Origin: Nakaseomyces glabratus
Taxonomy: Eukaryota; Ascomycota; Saccharomycetes; Saccharomycetales; Saccharomycetaceae
Length of the DNA: 64,000 nucleotides
Direction: 5' to 3'
Assembly (NCBI RefSeq): GCF_010111755.1
Contig: NC_088955.1
Location: 434,001-498,000 of the forward strand
Shown one piece after another: positions 9,990 to 20,696 of this stretch. Position numbers and translations under genes: made by a program. The notes beneath the pieces were generated by a model. The model was not told the DNA's origin. It made no database searches and saw nothing but the letters and a program-made list of their open reading frames with translations. Position 1 is the stretch's first letter. Every line of letters begins with the position of its first letter.

Positions 9990-10788
9990 CTTTGCTAGTG
10001 TTTGTATCCTTGAATAGCTTGTAAATAGTTCCCTTGCTTACTCCTCTAATATGGCACAACTGCAAAGAATATTGGATAAAAAATACTAGGATCAATTGGC
10101 CTCAAGTACACTGTGTGCTATCAGCCCGGGATCAAGTTGCATTGTCTTGTGTTTGCAATTTCGGCAGTCCTCGCCAATTCTGAAATTTTTTTTTGGGCCC
10201 TTCGGTGATGATTACACTGAATGGACTGTTAGAAGAGCTTAAATAGGCATATAGTTATATGGTGATAGCTGATCTACAACTGTTGCATACCAGCAATATC
10301 CATCAAGTTTGCAATCGCAAACACAAATTACGTTCTTGTATATATTTTGTAGCGGTTTTTAACTACGCCTACCATTACCGGCAAGCAGGAAGCAAAAGGT
10401 ATGATTGGCACAAGAGTAGCGTATCGGAGCGTACCTAGTACGAGACATTGTAGTTGTGATAACAGTAAGCTTATATGCTCTTAAAAATTTGGATTACCTG
10501 GCATCGAATACATGAGCATGCAAGAATTCCAGAGTGTATCCTTGTATTTGTTTGGCTATAACCAAATTTAATGTTTTGGTTATGAAAGTTTGACCAGAAA
10601 GCAAACCAAGACATTTACTACAATTGCAACGTACCAGATTACACCAAACATGACCACGTTCGTTCATTGGCATTTTGTACCGTATCTTGGCTATTGGTGC
10701 ATAGCCGCCCTCACATACTACATATTTATAGGTTATACCGGGCTTTAAAACCGCAAGCCACATATATAACATTAGCTATATAGCTGAT
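9990..10788. other. Divergent intergenic region ARD1/SPO13
   Basis: About 800 bp. It contains the URS1-like site at 10702-10710, a poly-T run at about 10187-10194, and TATATA at about 10348-10353. A 92-codon minus-strand frame at 10494-10772 is not recognisable as protein and overlaps the expected SPO13 promoter. Confidence 0.6.
10702..10710 (+). promoter_or_regulatory. URS1-like element (TAGCCGCCC) upstream of SPO13
   Basis: TAGCCGCCC matches the core of URS1 (TAGCCGCCGA in Sc), the Ume6 site that represses early meiotic genes in vegetative cells and is needed for induction. It is 79 bp upstream of the first SPO13 Met, close to the position of URS1 in Sc SPO13. Confidence 0.7.
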
Positions 10789-11670
10789 TTGAATGGAAGG
10801 GTGTCACAGGCGTCAAACAATATGGCTAGAAGTAAAGACAGCAAGGTGTTGCAACCACGCACAACAAATGTGAGGAAGCCAGCGGGAACATACAAGAATA
10901 AGAAACGCCATAACAAGTCTGAATTAGAGAAGAATGCTAAGAGTGTAAAACGGAGACGGATCGAGCCCTCTGTGAGTGACTTTAACAATGAGTATATTTC
11001 TATGAGACTTGAACCCCAAGGAATAAGACCTTCGATAGCCAGAAATAATGGCGCCAGTGTTGAGAGAGAAATATCTTTTGGGGATCTAATAAATGCACCT
11101 CCCGTGTCGACATCGACTCCAACTCATGTACCCTCGTTGAGCTCCTTGAAGTACCCGGAAATAACGTACAATAATGTAAGGCACAAAAAATTATTTGCAA
11201 CAATGTCCTATGAAAGGCAAAATAGTACATACAACACACAACCCGGAGACAATCATAACTACATGTTAATATCTAACAACAGTTTCAGTTACAGGGCAGA
11301 TCAGATCGCCTCACCGACTACCTACAACAATAATAAACCTGAGAATGGACAAGCTGCTGACATTTTTATTCCCAATGAAAAAATGAAGAGCATCGACATA
11401 TCGAAACTGTCCATTTACTCAAAGGTGGACGATTCAGTAGTTAACCAGAATCACCGTATATTAAACGAATATGATGTGCCATTTCCTCAATTAATAGCTA
11501 CATCTGCAAGGATGGCAGACACATATCCCACATTTAATGAATATCCAACAGAAGATATGCCAGATGTTCATGGAGATATTAATTCCATGAAGAATGCTCA
11601 GTTTCCAAGTGACACAAATGATTCTTATGATTCTTCAGGTGGCCAGGCTACATACTTCAACAGCAAATAG
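10789..11670 (+). CDS. SPO13: Probable meiosis-specific protein Spo13
   Basis: 293 residues; Sc Spo13 has 291. The protein is hydrophilic and probably disordered, with a very basic first third (KNKKRHNKSELEKNAKSVKR). STSTPTHVP near residues 106-114 contains an STP motif of the kind that docks the polo kinase Cdc5. I recognise it mainly from context: it diverges from ARD1 as YHR014W does from YHR013C, its length fits, and a URS1 site precedes it. Sc Spo13 keeps sister centromeres together in meiosis I. The second Met (10822, MARSKDSK) may be the true start. Confidence 0.68.
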   Translation: MNGRVSQASNNMARSKDSKVLQPRTTNVRKPAGTYKNKKRHNKSELEKNAKSVKRRRIEPSVSDFNNEYISMRLEPQGIRPSIARNNGASVEREISFGDLINAPPVSTSTPTHVPSLSSLKYPEITYNNVRHKKLFATMSYERQNSTYNTQPGDNHNYMLISNNSFSYRADQIASPTTYNNNKPENGQAADIFIPNEKMKSIDISKLSIYSKVDDSVVNQNHRILNEYDVPFPQLIATSARMADTYPTFNEYPTEDMPDVHGDINSMKNAQFPSDTNDSYDSSGGQATYFNSK

Positions 11671-12553
11671 ATCGAAAACCGTCTTCGGAAAACACCTTCA
11701 ATTAAATGCCCATAGATTAAAAAAAAATTGGAATAGAACTAAAACAATAATAATATCATCAAACTTTCCATTTTTTATTTTTTGCATTGAAAATAGATAT
11801 TTCAATGACAGACATGAAGACAAGCAAATAGCAGTACTACAAACTATTCAATTAACAGTTACAATTCTTGGAAAATATTGCTGATATGCTAATTTCGAAA
11901 CTGCAACTCAAAATCAGAGGTTGACTAAAATAATACTTTTTCATCATCCATTGACTGCCCTTTTCTGGATCTACTTTAATAAAGCCAGCCTAAGTCTCTA
12001 CCATATGCCAAAATAAAAAATTAAAGTTACATTGCCAAATGGGTGCCTACGACATTTATTAGTATTGCCAGGTGGAAACGATATTCGCTAAATTGCTGCT
12101 TTAAAACCGGAGATGTTGAGAAATCGATCATCTGTGCAATTTTGTTAAGAAAAATAATGCAGATACGTTAAATGGAACACCAACTAAAAAGTAAATACAG
12201 CGAATAGATAATGTACTTTACATACTTTATAACACTTAAAATTACAAACCTACATATTAGCTACATTATATCTCCCTCAAACTTCTATGAGAACAAGAGT
12301 TTGACATACATTTAAAATATTTGACAATTATAGAGAGTCGATTTGAACAGAACCTGAAGGCTTTTTTGCCACTTTTCATAATTCATATCCCAGCTATTGA
12401 GTTTACTCTTGTAAATATAACTCTGAAATTAAAAGCCAAGATCATTTGAGATAAGTTTGCCGTCTGAAGTCAACCAAACGTTTAAAACCCTGACATTGTT
12501 TATTAGCTTTTTCACTCATATATTAGATAAACTCAGGAACACTAACAGATACA
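11671..12553. other. Intergenic: SPO13 3' flank and AHC1 promoter
   Basis: 883 bp, AT-rich, between two plus-strand genes. The plus-strand frame 11594-11884 overlaps the SPO13 end and is not protein-like. No RNA gene or repeat recognised. Confidence 0.6.
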
Positions 12554-14218
12554 ATGTCAGCAAACTACTACCAGGTGGCGACGCCTAAGTCTCCCCATGA
12601 TTTACTGAACTCTGAAGATGATCAAAACAATCATGAGATTCGCGGTGGTGAAGGTGTTCTTTCATCCACCCTCGATAACAACAACTCATCACCATCACGA
12701 CTTAACAGCGGGCTGTTAAGATCTGCTGGGGATAGTGAAGATGCGGAAAGATTAAAGTACGAAGTTGCGAAGAGTGAGCTACTCGATAAGCTTAACTTAC
12801 AAATAGCTATGAATCACAAACAAATCGAAAATATAAAAAAAGAACTGAAGAAAACAGATGGGAGAATGACACTACTTAATAGTTTACATGACGACGAGAA
12901 ACTGAAAGATAAAATAGAAGAATACACTAAGGCAAAATGTGAGCAGGCAAAGAGAGAGTTAGAAATGGAGAAGGCCCGTCAAAGCATGGGCTACAATATG
13001 GATACATCTTCACTTTCCTACGTACCAGGCTCTCGGCCTTCGATATCTGCGGGAAGTAGCACTAGTGGTCACCATTACCACACAAGGAGTAAAAGCAACA
13101 GCCATTTGCTTGAGTTCTCCAATTTAAGACCGCTTGATTCAAATCTACCGAACCAGACCTCAAGGCTACCATCTAAAGGTCTTCAAGATAACACGTCAGG
13201 CAAAGATATCATTCCTGGTGGTAACGCAAACTTTTCATTTACAACCACTTTCAACCCGACGCAACTATATGCACATCATAAAAGAAACTACAGTAGTACA
13301 TGCCTGACTAGCAACAGTGGCGTGGTTGGCAAAAACGAGAACAATGAGGCTATATTTCGCAGATATGATGGTATCTTAATTATTATCAAATGTTCTTTTT
13401 GTGATAGGTCAGGTTTTACTTCTGCACAAGGTATTGTTAACCACTGCCGGCTAAAACACTCCAAGACGTATAATAGTCAGCCATTGGCTGTTCTAAACAA
13501 CCAAACTCTATTACCAGAAGAGAAACAAGATGCAGATGTTTTAAATGAGTTTAAAAAACAAAAAGTAGATCCAGCTAAAGAATATTTGCCTTCAATTAAA
13601 AACTCAATCCTAAACCCAGAAAAAAGAACTCCAAGCCCAAAACAAAATAATCAACAAAAACATGTCACAATTGACAGTATAGATCCAAAGCACACTAAGC
13701 ATCTTGAAAAGCTCTATTCAGGTCGCAATAACGACTTCAAAGATTTAATTGATATGGTAAAGGAGGCACCGAAGGATTTACAGGTAGTACTTGATGTATC
13801 TTCAGATCCAGATGACGAAGATGAGGAGGACACAGAAAGTAATGGTTTAGATTTAGACATTCCGTCAGCCGAAAGAAGTGAGGATGAAAAATCGTATACG
13901 CCTTCCAATGCTTCCGATCAGGGATCAAGCCCAAATTCCATAGTTACCCCAAATGAGGCCAACTTCCCAAAGAGTCCGGTTGACGAGCAACCCCGTAGAA
14001 ACTTAAGGAAGAGAAAGGATATGGGCGAGGATGAGGAGTCTGAGAAGTTATTCACAAGACGTGTATTGAGGGAAAGGTTAAGACCTGCTGAGAAAAAGGC
14101 TCGTGTTGATGTCATAGCACTGACGGAGCTCCCACCTGAGGAGAAAAGATCCTCACATTACAATTTAAGAGCTAAGTCCAAGCTACGCAGCTCTTCAGGT
14201 AGTCTTGACCTCGAGTAA
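12554..14218 (+). CDS. AHC1: Probable Ada histone acetyltransferase complex subunit Ahc1
   Basis: 554 residues; Sc Ahc1 has 566. A coiled-coil region (about residues 70-145, rich in Lys and Glu) is followed by a Ser-rich linker and a C2H2-like zinc site at 280-302: Cys280, Cys283, His297, His302, in CSFCDRSGFTSAQGIVNHCR. The C-terminal third is acidic (DPDDEDEEDTES) and ends with NLRKRK and YNLRAKSK basic repeats. Ahc1 is the subunit specific to the ADA complex (Gcn5, Ada2, Ada3, Ahc1, Ahc2). The assignment rests on the zinc site, length and order AHC1-DDL1-SFM1-MCO10, the same as Sc YOR023C to YOR020W-A. Confidence 0.8.
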   Translation: MSANYYQVATPKSPHDLLNSEDDQNNHEIRGGEGVLSSTLDNNNSSPSRLNSGLLRSAGDSEDAERLKYEVAKSELLDKLNLQIAMNHKQIENIKKELKKTDGRMTLLNSLHDDEKLKDKIEEYTKAKCEQAKRELEMEKARQSMGYNMDTSSLSYVPGSRPSISAGSSTSGHHYHTRSKSNSHLLEFSNLRPLDSNLPNQTSRLPSKGLQDNTSGKDIIPGGNANFSFTTTFNPTQLYAHHKRNYSSTCLTSNSGVVGKNENNEAIFRRYDGILIIIKCSFCDRSGFTSAQGIVNHCRLKHSKTYNSQPLAVLNNQTLLPEEKQDADVLNEFKKQKVDPAKEYLPSIKNSILNPEKRTPSPKQNNQQKHVTIDSIDPKHTKHLEKLYSGRNNDFKDLIDMVKEAPKDLQVVLDVSSDPDDEDEEDTESNGLDLDIPSAERSEDEKSYTPSNASDQGSSPNSIVTPNEANFPKSPVDEQPRRNLRKRKDMGEDEESEKLFTRRVLRERLRPAEKKARVDVIALTELPPEEKRSSHYNLRAKSKLRSSSGSLDLE

Positions 14219-14509
14219 TCTTTCTCCTCACCTAATAAAAATGGTATTCACCAATAATTAACAGAAAAGGCATATACTTTTATACATATAATGATAAGTT
14301 GATTTTGCATTTTACAATTGAATATATATGAATCATTGCTGTTTGGCGAAAATCGTCAACCGGAGGCCCGTGTAATCGATGATCATCATTGAAGTCTCGA
14401 AAAATAAGGGCATCGAACCTTAATAATGCGGGCAATCTTAGTATGGCTATATTAGTTGCTTAGTGTTTCTGTTCTTCAACTTTAACAGAACCAATTTGAC
14501 CAGTGTATA

Positions 14510-16645
14510 GTGCTGCTAACTAAACGGTGCACCATGCTACATGCTCATCAAATAAGAAGAACGTTTTTGAGGTATAGGTACAATTGTCGGTGTGCCATTA
14601 GGTTTAATTCTAGCTGCCATTGGTTTTTTGCTACTGATGTACCTAAGAGTGACCCATATCAGGATTCGAATGAAGAAGAGACTAGAGAACCTACCAAATT
14701 CATCGCATTTTCAAAAAACGACTCAGACAGGATTGAAAAACTATACCAACAGACGCCAAAGAAAGACGAGAGAAGAATAATTCCTGTGAAGGAGGACTAC
14801 CTTTTCAATGTTGATGTAGATCAGCTTGAATTACGGCCATCTTATTGGAAGGGGCCTACTTATGATATACGACGCGGGCTTTGGTTTAATTCATTGAACC
14901 AACCTCTAAATCCTGATCTGGCTGCCGAAATAGAGGAAAAATTTAAATCAATCAATTTTGAAGAATTAGAGACAACTAATGATGAGAACAAGAAAAGCAA
15001 GGAATTTCAGGATATTTTTAAGCTAAGTGCACCCTATAAGGAAGGCAAATTCGTACTATTTGTTGACAAAAATGTTGCTTTCCTATTACAAGATGTGGAT
15101 GGCGGTGAGTTTCAAATTAAATTCTTAAGGTCCAATATTGGACAGAGTATACCGATCAATGGGATGAAAATCACCCGTGGCTATGATTCGAAACACGGGA
15201 CATCAATCTCAGAGCGTGTGAAGAACCTTGTTAAGGAAAAAGAGACGAGTACGTCAAAGCCAGAATCTAATAAAAATGATTCAACATTGGGCAAACTGGG
15301 GTCTCTATTAAGTTTTGAATCAAGTTCAGGTATACTTTCAAGACTTGCGGGTGCCATCTCAGATACATCCGATGCCACAACGGATAATGACAATAAGAAG
15401 CAGTATATGAAAAATGAAATGGAACACGATTACTATGATGAGGAATCAACATCATCAGAAAGTAAAGATAAGAATACTATAAACGATCGAGAAATTAATC
15501 ATCTAGTATTATGTGTACATGGTATTGGCCAAACTTTAGGTAAAACCTATGAGTATGTCAATTTTGTTCACACTATTAATCTTCTGAGATCGAATATGAA
15601 AAAGCTTTACTCGGCAGCTGATGATCTAAAGAATTTAAACAAACTTAATCGATATAAAGATTGGCAGTCAAATTCAAATGTACAGGTTTTACCGATTACC
15701 TGGAGACACTCCATAACGTTTCAAACAGATAGAAATGGCCCTAACCTAGAAAGTCCATTATTGCCAACTTTAGATGAAATTACTGTAGATGGCATTGTAC
15801 CATTTCGTAAGCTAATGGCTGATGGAATTTTTGATATTTTACTATATTGTGATCCCTACTACAAAAAAATGATAAAAGCTGAAGTAACAAAACAACTCAA
15901 TACCGTATACAAAAGATTTGTCAAGTTCAATCCCAATTTCAATGGTAAGGTACATCTGGTTGGCCACTCCTTAGGGAGCATGATATTATTTGATCTGCTA
16001 TCTAATAAAAAAGACTACAAATTAGAATTTGAGGTTGGAAACTTTTTTGGAATTGGATCACCTATTGGAATATTAAAGTTGATACAAAGAACAATGGTTG
16101 GCCAAAAACAGATTCTCGATGCAGATCATAATGTCAACTTCCAACTGCCGGAATGCCAAAACTACTATAATATATTCCATGTCTGCGACCCTGTTGCATA
16201 CAGAGTAGAATCTTTGGTTGATAGAAGAATGGCAGAATATGAGCACACTTATGTTCCACATTGGTCTGAAAGTGATGGAATTGCATCAAAGATGCTCGAA
16301 ATGGGTGGTAATATCTTAAAAGAAATCCCATTAAATTCAATGATAACAGAAAAAAATGAAGAAGAAAATACTTCAAAATCTTCCACCGGTACGCAATACA
16401 AGCTACCAGAAGAACTGAAATCTAAATTACTGAAACTAAACTACTCAGGACGTATTGATTATGCACTCAGAAGTGGTATACTGGATATTGATATTTTATC
16501 TGCCTTAAGCTCACACGTATCTTATTTCGAAGAACCTGACATTGCTGGCTTCTTATTAAAAGAGATCCTCGCTGGACATAAGCCAGTTGAACAAGTCACA
16601 GTAACCAAATCGAAACTTTTCAAACCCAAATCTAATACTGTATAG
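14510..16645 (+). CDS. DDL1: DDHD-domain phospholipase A1 Ddl1
   Basis: 711 residues; Sc Ddl1 has 715. The first 40 residues are Arg-, Cys- and His-rich without acids, compatible with a mitochondrial presequence. The lipase core begins at LVLCVHGIGQTLG and has the nucleophile elbow GHSLG at 485-489 (Ser487). The DDHD region follows: NFFGIGSPIGIL, FHVCDPVAYRVESL and GRIDYALRSGILDIDILSAL, with the conserved Asp-Pro and Arg. The Sc enzyme hydrolyses phospholipids, including cardiolipin and PE, in mitochondria. The middle (about 240-320) is a Ser/Asp-rich linker. Confidence 0.92.
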   Translation: MLLTKRCTMLHAHQIRRTFLRYRYNCRCAIRFNSSCHWFFATDVPKSDPYQDSNEEETREPTKFIAFSKNDSDRIEKLYQQTPKKDERRIIPVKEDYLFNVDVDQLELRPSYWKGPTYDIRRGLWFNSLNQPLNPDLAAEIEEKFKSINFEELETTNDENKKSKEFQDIFKLSAPYKEGKFVLFVDKNVAFLLQDVDGGEFQIKFLRSNIGQSIPINGMKITRGYDSKHGTSISERVKNLVKEKETSTSKPESNKNDSTLGKLGSLLSFESSSGILSRLAGAISDTSDATTDNDNKKQYMKNEMEHDYYDEESTSSESKDKNTINDREINHLVLCVHGIGQTLGKTYEYVNFVHTINLLRSNMKKLYSAADDLKNLNKLNRYKDWQSNSNVQVLPITWRHSITFQTDRNGPNLESPLLPTLDEITVDGIVPFRKLMADGIFDILLYCDPYYKKMIKAEVTKQLNTVYKRFVKFNPNFNGKVHLVGHSLGSMILFDLLSNKKDYKLEFEVGNFFGIGSPIGILKLIQRTMVGQKQILDADHNVNFQLPECQNYYNIFHVCDPVAYRVESLVDRRMAEYEHTYVPHWSESDGIASKMLEMGGNILKEIPLNSMITEKNEEENTSKSSTGTQYKLPEELKSKLLKLNYSGRIDYALRSGILDIDILSALSSHVSYFEEPDIAGFLLKEILAGHKPVEQVTVTKSKLFKPKSNTV

Positions 16646-17019
16646 CTGCGCTTACTCAAGATAATGTGTACTTAGTATCATCAATTAGAAGATTAGAACT
16701 TTTACTAAAATAATATATATAGGCACTAAAATTACTCATTCAATTTATATTAAAATTCTTTTTAGTCCCGAATACATTCGTTGATTGATCCACCTAATAC
16801 TTTCATTATGGTCATCTTAAGTATTTTTTATTTCTACAGAAATAGCCGTAGAGGTGTCATGGTTGATCAAAATTTACTTAGAGAACAAAATCAAAGAGGA
16901 CCGATGAGCATGAGAAGATAAAATAATAGTATTCACTTTTACACAGATAAATAGTTATCCCAATAGTATAAGTGAGCCACTTAAACACTACCAAGTAATT
17001 AGAAACACAGTTTTACAAG
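16646..17019. other. Intergenic: SFM1 promoter
   Basis: 374 bp, AT-rich, between two plus-strand genes. A TATATATA run lies near 16713-16720. Nothing else recognised. Confidence 0.6.
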
Positions 17020-17658
17020 ATGAAGTATATAATTGAACATATGGAAGAAGGCTTTAGTGAATGGGTCACTCTAGAATATGCCCAAATATTGCGTGATGTA
17101 GGCAATGACAATCTACTATTGACGTCGTTACCAGAGGGAACCAATGACTCTGATATCCCTGAACTACTCAGAAAGATGGGCTTGAAATGGACAACAAAAA
17201 GTTTATCTGATATTCCAGAAGCCGTTCCATCATGGGAACCACTTCAGAATGGCAGAGTATGCTTATTGGATCCCAGAGCTGAACTTGATTTGCAGCCAGA
17301 AGATTCAAAGCAGTTCGACTATTTTGTCTTTGGAGGTATATTAGGTGACCATCCTCCAAGAGATCGTACCAAGGAGCTGAATATTGCTTATCCTGGTTTG
17401 TTAGTCGGAAGAAGGCTCGGTGACAAACAAATGACTACCGACACAGCAATCAGAACCACACAGCTAATTATCAAAGACCAAAAAAAGTTCGAAGACATTA
17501 AGTTCATAGATTATCCTGAATTTAGATTCAGCAAGAAAGAAGCCACCGAGATGCCCTTCCGTTATGTTTTAGATTCTCAAGGAAACCCAATACTGCCAGA
17601 AGGTATGCTACAATTGATCAAGAAGGATTCTCAACAAAGTTTGGATGATCTGTTATGA
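17020..17658 (+). CDS. SFM1: SPOUT-family protein arginine methyltransferase Sfm1
   Basis: 212 residues; Sc Sfm1 has 213. The start MKYIIEHMEEGFSEWVTLEY and the segment YFVFGGILGDHPPRDRTKEL are characteristic: this is the knotted SPOUT fold, in which the GGILG loop helps form the S-adenosylmethionine pocket. The later segments LGDKQMTTDTAI and IKFIDYPEFRFSKKEATEMP fit the family. In Sc it monomethylates Arg146 of ribosomal protein Rps3. It lies between DDL1 and MCO10, as in Sc YOR021C. Confidence 0.93.
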   Translation: MKYIIEHMEEGFSEWVTLEYAQILRDVGNDNLLLTSLPEGTNDSDIPELLRKMGLKWTTKSLSDIPEAVPSWEPLQNGRVCLLDPRAELDLQPEDSKQFDYFVFGGILGDHPPRDRTKELNIAYPGLLVGRRLGDKQMTTDTAIRTTQLIIKDQKKFEDIKFIDYPEFRFSKKEATEMPFRYVLDSQGNPILPEGMLQLIKKDSQQSLDDLL

Positions 17659-17917
17659 TAACACAAAATGTTTAATACATCTGTATATTAACTAGTTCCC
17701 ATGAAAACGGAGATACTTTTATGTTCTGTATGTACTTCAACGAATAATAAGTTAGCATATATACGAAATATCATATTTTCGGGACATTGACACTGTCATT
17801 GATTTCATATTATAGAATTGTGAAGAATATATCATGTTTGACACCTTTGAACCCTAACCTAAACATTGGTGTGGTGTTATTTAAAAGAATATAAAAAGCA
17901 TAAACATCAGTAAAACC

Positions 17918-18130
17918 CTATTTTTTTTCTCCTTCTTGCGCAACAAAAGATTGCAACAAAGCCTCAATATCAATATCGTCCTTTGCAGGCGCTATTGGTG
18001 TGCTAGCCTTCTCTTCTTTCTTGCCGGTCATTTTGAAATATCCAATGACACCACCAACTGTAGCTAATGTTGCAATAGACAAATAATGTGGTGGTACATT
18101 CTTCCCCAAAATTCTGTATGCCTGCGCCAT
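17918..18130 (-). CDS. MCO10: Small mitochondrial ATP synthase-associated protein, subunit k / Mco10 family
   Basis: 70 residues beginning MAQAYRILGKNVPPHYLSIA. This matches the pattern of F1Fo ATP synthase subunit k (Atp19), MxAAYxxxGKxxPPHxLxIxTL. One hydrophobic segment (about residues 15-33) is followed by a charged tail. An in-frame upstream Met would add nine residues (to 18157), but the family begins at MAQAY. Sc has two such genes, ATP19 and MCO10. The position beside SFM1, in opposite orientation, corresponds to MCO10 (YOR020W-A). The protein associates with ATP synthase dimers in the inner membrane. Confidence 0.85.
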   Translation of the reverse strand: MAQAYRILGKNVPPHYLSIATLATVGGVIGYFKMTGKKEEKASTPIAPAKDDIDIEALLQSFVAQEGEKK

Positions 18131-19122
18131 ATTTGTAACAATATTTGTACGGATCAAAAAGTGTATATATCAGCTTGATAGTTATTAGTTATAATTAGTT
18201 ATCTGTTATAACCGGTTTACTAGTATTGCCTTGGAGCTGTATTGAAATGGCCCTTTAAATTTAAATACTTCTACAAATCGGGGTGGAAATTTAATTTACC
18301 CGGAAATAGCATGTGATATCTGAAATAACGGCTTGCAGTTCTCCCCGTAGTTGGATTAGTTGGCTATAGGTCTATATTATAGTTACAGTTAGGGGGAGTC
18401 TAATGGGCAAATGATCCAATACAACTACTCCATATTAAAGTATTTTAAATTACAACAAAAAAGCTTAACAGCACTATCGAGTGACTTTTATCAGAGGAAC
18501 TAGAGAGGTTCGATTACACCTCATTGCTTCCTTGATTGTAAAGAACGATGATAGCCGTAACCCAACAAAACATGCCACCATTGATGTAGGTAAGTATAAA
18601 ATGTATATGTTGAGGGTAAAGTTTAAATCGACTCTGAGGTAAACCTTATTGTTTTATCAGCCTCTAGATTACAAAAGAGTTAGGGCTATTACTCTATCGT
18701 CAGGTTTATATACCATATGCTTGAAAAATGAAATAATTTTGACTCTGCAATCTAGAGCAAGTTAGGATCATGGTAATCATCCCAAGTTTTACTGCACTAG
18801 TATGTGCCCCATAGACTTATAGTAACGATGAGACCCATCTTGTTCGCGACTCAGTTAACCTATTTGAGACATTGTTTGTAATAGTTCTTGAAAAAATTGT
18901 GGATATGAGAATCGTGATCACTCGTTGTGACAGTATATATGTTTCCGAGCATTCTTGAGGTAATTGAATCTACTTATCTATTGGTCAATTGGCTAGATAA
19001 AAACTAATCAAGGTTTTGGTAGGCAAATACCCCACAAATATAGGAAAACAATAATTAATATTCTATTTAGGTGAGCTGCACTGATTTACTACGGAACAAT
19101 AGCTTTTGCATAAAACTGCCAC

Positions 19123-19350
19123 CCGCACAATGCGGAGTGAAAGGGCTTCTAGAAGGAGTTTGATAAAAAATTGGAATGCTGGAATGACATTAAACAATGA
19201 TTTCATCGACTGTCATTTCTTTTTTGTGGTACTTAATTAAAGGCAGTTAAATAAGATTAAATAATCGGGCTTCGAATTTCCCAAATAAGGAAATCGAAGC
19301 CCATTTGTGAGCAGAAAATAAAAAAGGATTAGCATTTTCAGTGCTAAATG
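19123..19350. other. Cluster of inverted repeats, possible structured RNA
   Basis: Four hairpins occur in 230 bp. CCGCA/TGCGG with a 3-nt loop lies at 19123-19135. A 9-bp stem (19181-19189 with 19211-19219) contains one G-U. A 14-bp stem with a single bulge and a 7-nt loop lies at 19267-19302 (GGGCTTCG...CGAAGCCC). TTAGCA/TGCTAA with a 7-nt loop lies near 19330-19348. CTTCTAGAAG at 19148-19157 is a further palindrome. No RNA family was recognised. Confidence 0.45.
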
Positions 19351-20696
19351 GTTCGACCCACACACACCCTTGAACAAAAAAACTGTTCTTCAATTGATAA
19401 AACTTTACATAAGACATATCATACAAGGTAAAGGTAGTGATGCAAGATGATCTAATGTTCTCTTTTGTTTCTGTTGTGGACTGAAGGGAAGTGAGGGGAA
19501 AGTGGCGTTTTTCTTCTTTATTCCTTCACCGGCTCCTTTGTCTCCTCTTTGAAGCAGAAATAGAAGATTCAATTGGGGCCTCGAGAAACCTAGTTTGCGA
19601 TTGATTAAAAATCTGCCACACAGAGATGCCCGTAGAAATACAAGTTAATTAAAAATAATGCGGGGGTGGCTCTTGAATTGATGAAGTAATACTTAGATCT
19701 CCGTTGTCGGAGTAATTTGCTCTCAGCGTGCTTCTGAGCTAGGTAGAAGATTCATGAAAGTACTCAGTAAGAGCCGCATAATTAACGTTTCTAAAGTGGT
19801 ACTGTACTTTAAGTCACGCTGGGAATAAGAGTAGAAGAGAACAACATTAGCCATTGCCTCAGAAATTTCAAGAAGAAACCAAGAGGGGCTGTTACTGAAA
19901 CGCAAACTAGCTTTAACACCGGCATTGATGACTGCTTCAGACGGAGTTGTACAACAAAACAACAAAAGGGTCAGTGATAGCAGATGACACAAGATATTCC
20001 TTCTGCAAGTGTTTCTGTGCCTATTCACCCAATTTTTTGCAATTGACCCTCTTTATTTCATTTCCCCTGGGCCAAAGCCCCTGCTGAAACCCAAGTTAAC
20101 AGCGAGAGTAATTTGCTGCCCATTCATCTGTCGCAATTGTAGTTGAGGATTGGCCCAAATGTGTCTAATATTTTAGTAATGCTCCTACAGGGAAGAGTGA
20201 GAGGGGGGGCCAGGGAGGCTTGAGGGTCAGAGCCCAAGGTTCTTTACATCAAATTTGTCCCTAATTTTCACCTACCTTGGGCCCTTTCAGGAAATTTTGG
20301 GACTCCGTGACCCTTAGTCACGAGCGTCATGATTACCGGACGATTACCACGTAATCACCACGTAAGTTTCTTAAGAATTTGCCTGGATTGCTAGTATAAT
20401 CTCGTAATCTCGCCGGTCACGGTCAGCTTGTTGCCTAAAAGAAATCATGGGGTCAATTTTTACAAATACTGGGACAAGGAGTTCATAACGGATTTTTGTC
20501 GGCCGACCCAAGGTTTCACTAAGAGATCTCTGTGGAGAGGGCTTTGGTGTGCACCAGTCACCCGTCCTTGTCCCACTGGGCTCTGGCCAAAATCGGAGGG
20601 GGGAAGGCTTGACCCAGATAACATTCTGGTTTTTTGACCCTCTCATTTACCCTATCTCCTCGGAATTGGGTGCCCGAAGTGAAGATGACCAATATT

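Noticed and set aside
10494..10772. 92-codon minus-strand frame between ARD1 and SPO13
   Set aside because: It occupies the expected SPO13 promoter including the URS1 site and has no recognisable protein character.
11681..11700. CCGAA core resembling a centromere CDEIII (also TTTCCGA near 18942)
   Set aside because: No CDEI (RTCACRTG) at the right distance and the remaining CDEIII positions do not fit.
18480..18720. U1 snRNA gene or a small spliced protein gene around AGGTAAGTAT
   Set aside because: No U1-70K loop or Sm site follows on the minus strand. On the plus strand the open exon lacks an ATG and no TACTAAC branch site lies downstream. Kept only as a low-interest finding.
19723..20646. 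Open frames of 69-101 codons in the long spacer
   Set aside because: No recognisable domain, overlapping frames on both strands and crossing of low-complexity sequence; length is within chance expectation for this less AT-rich block.
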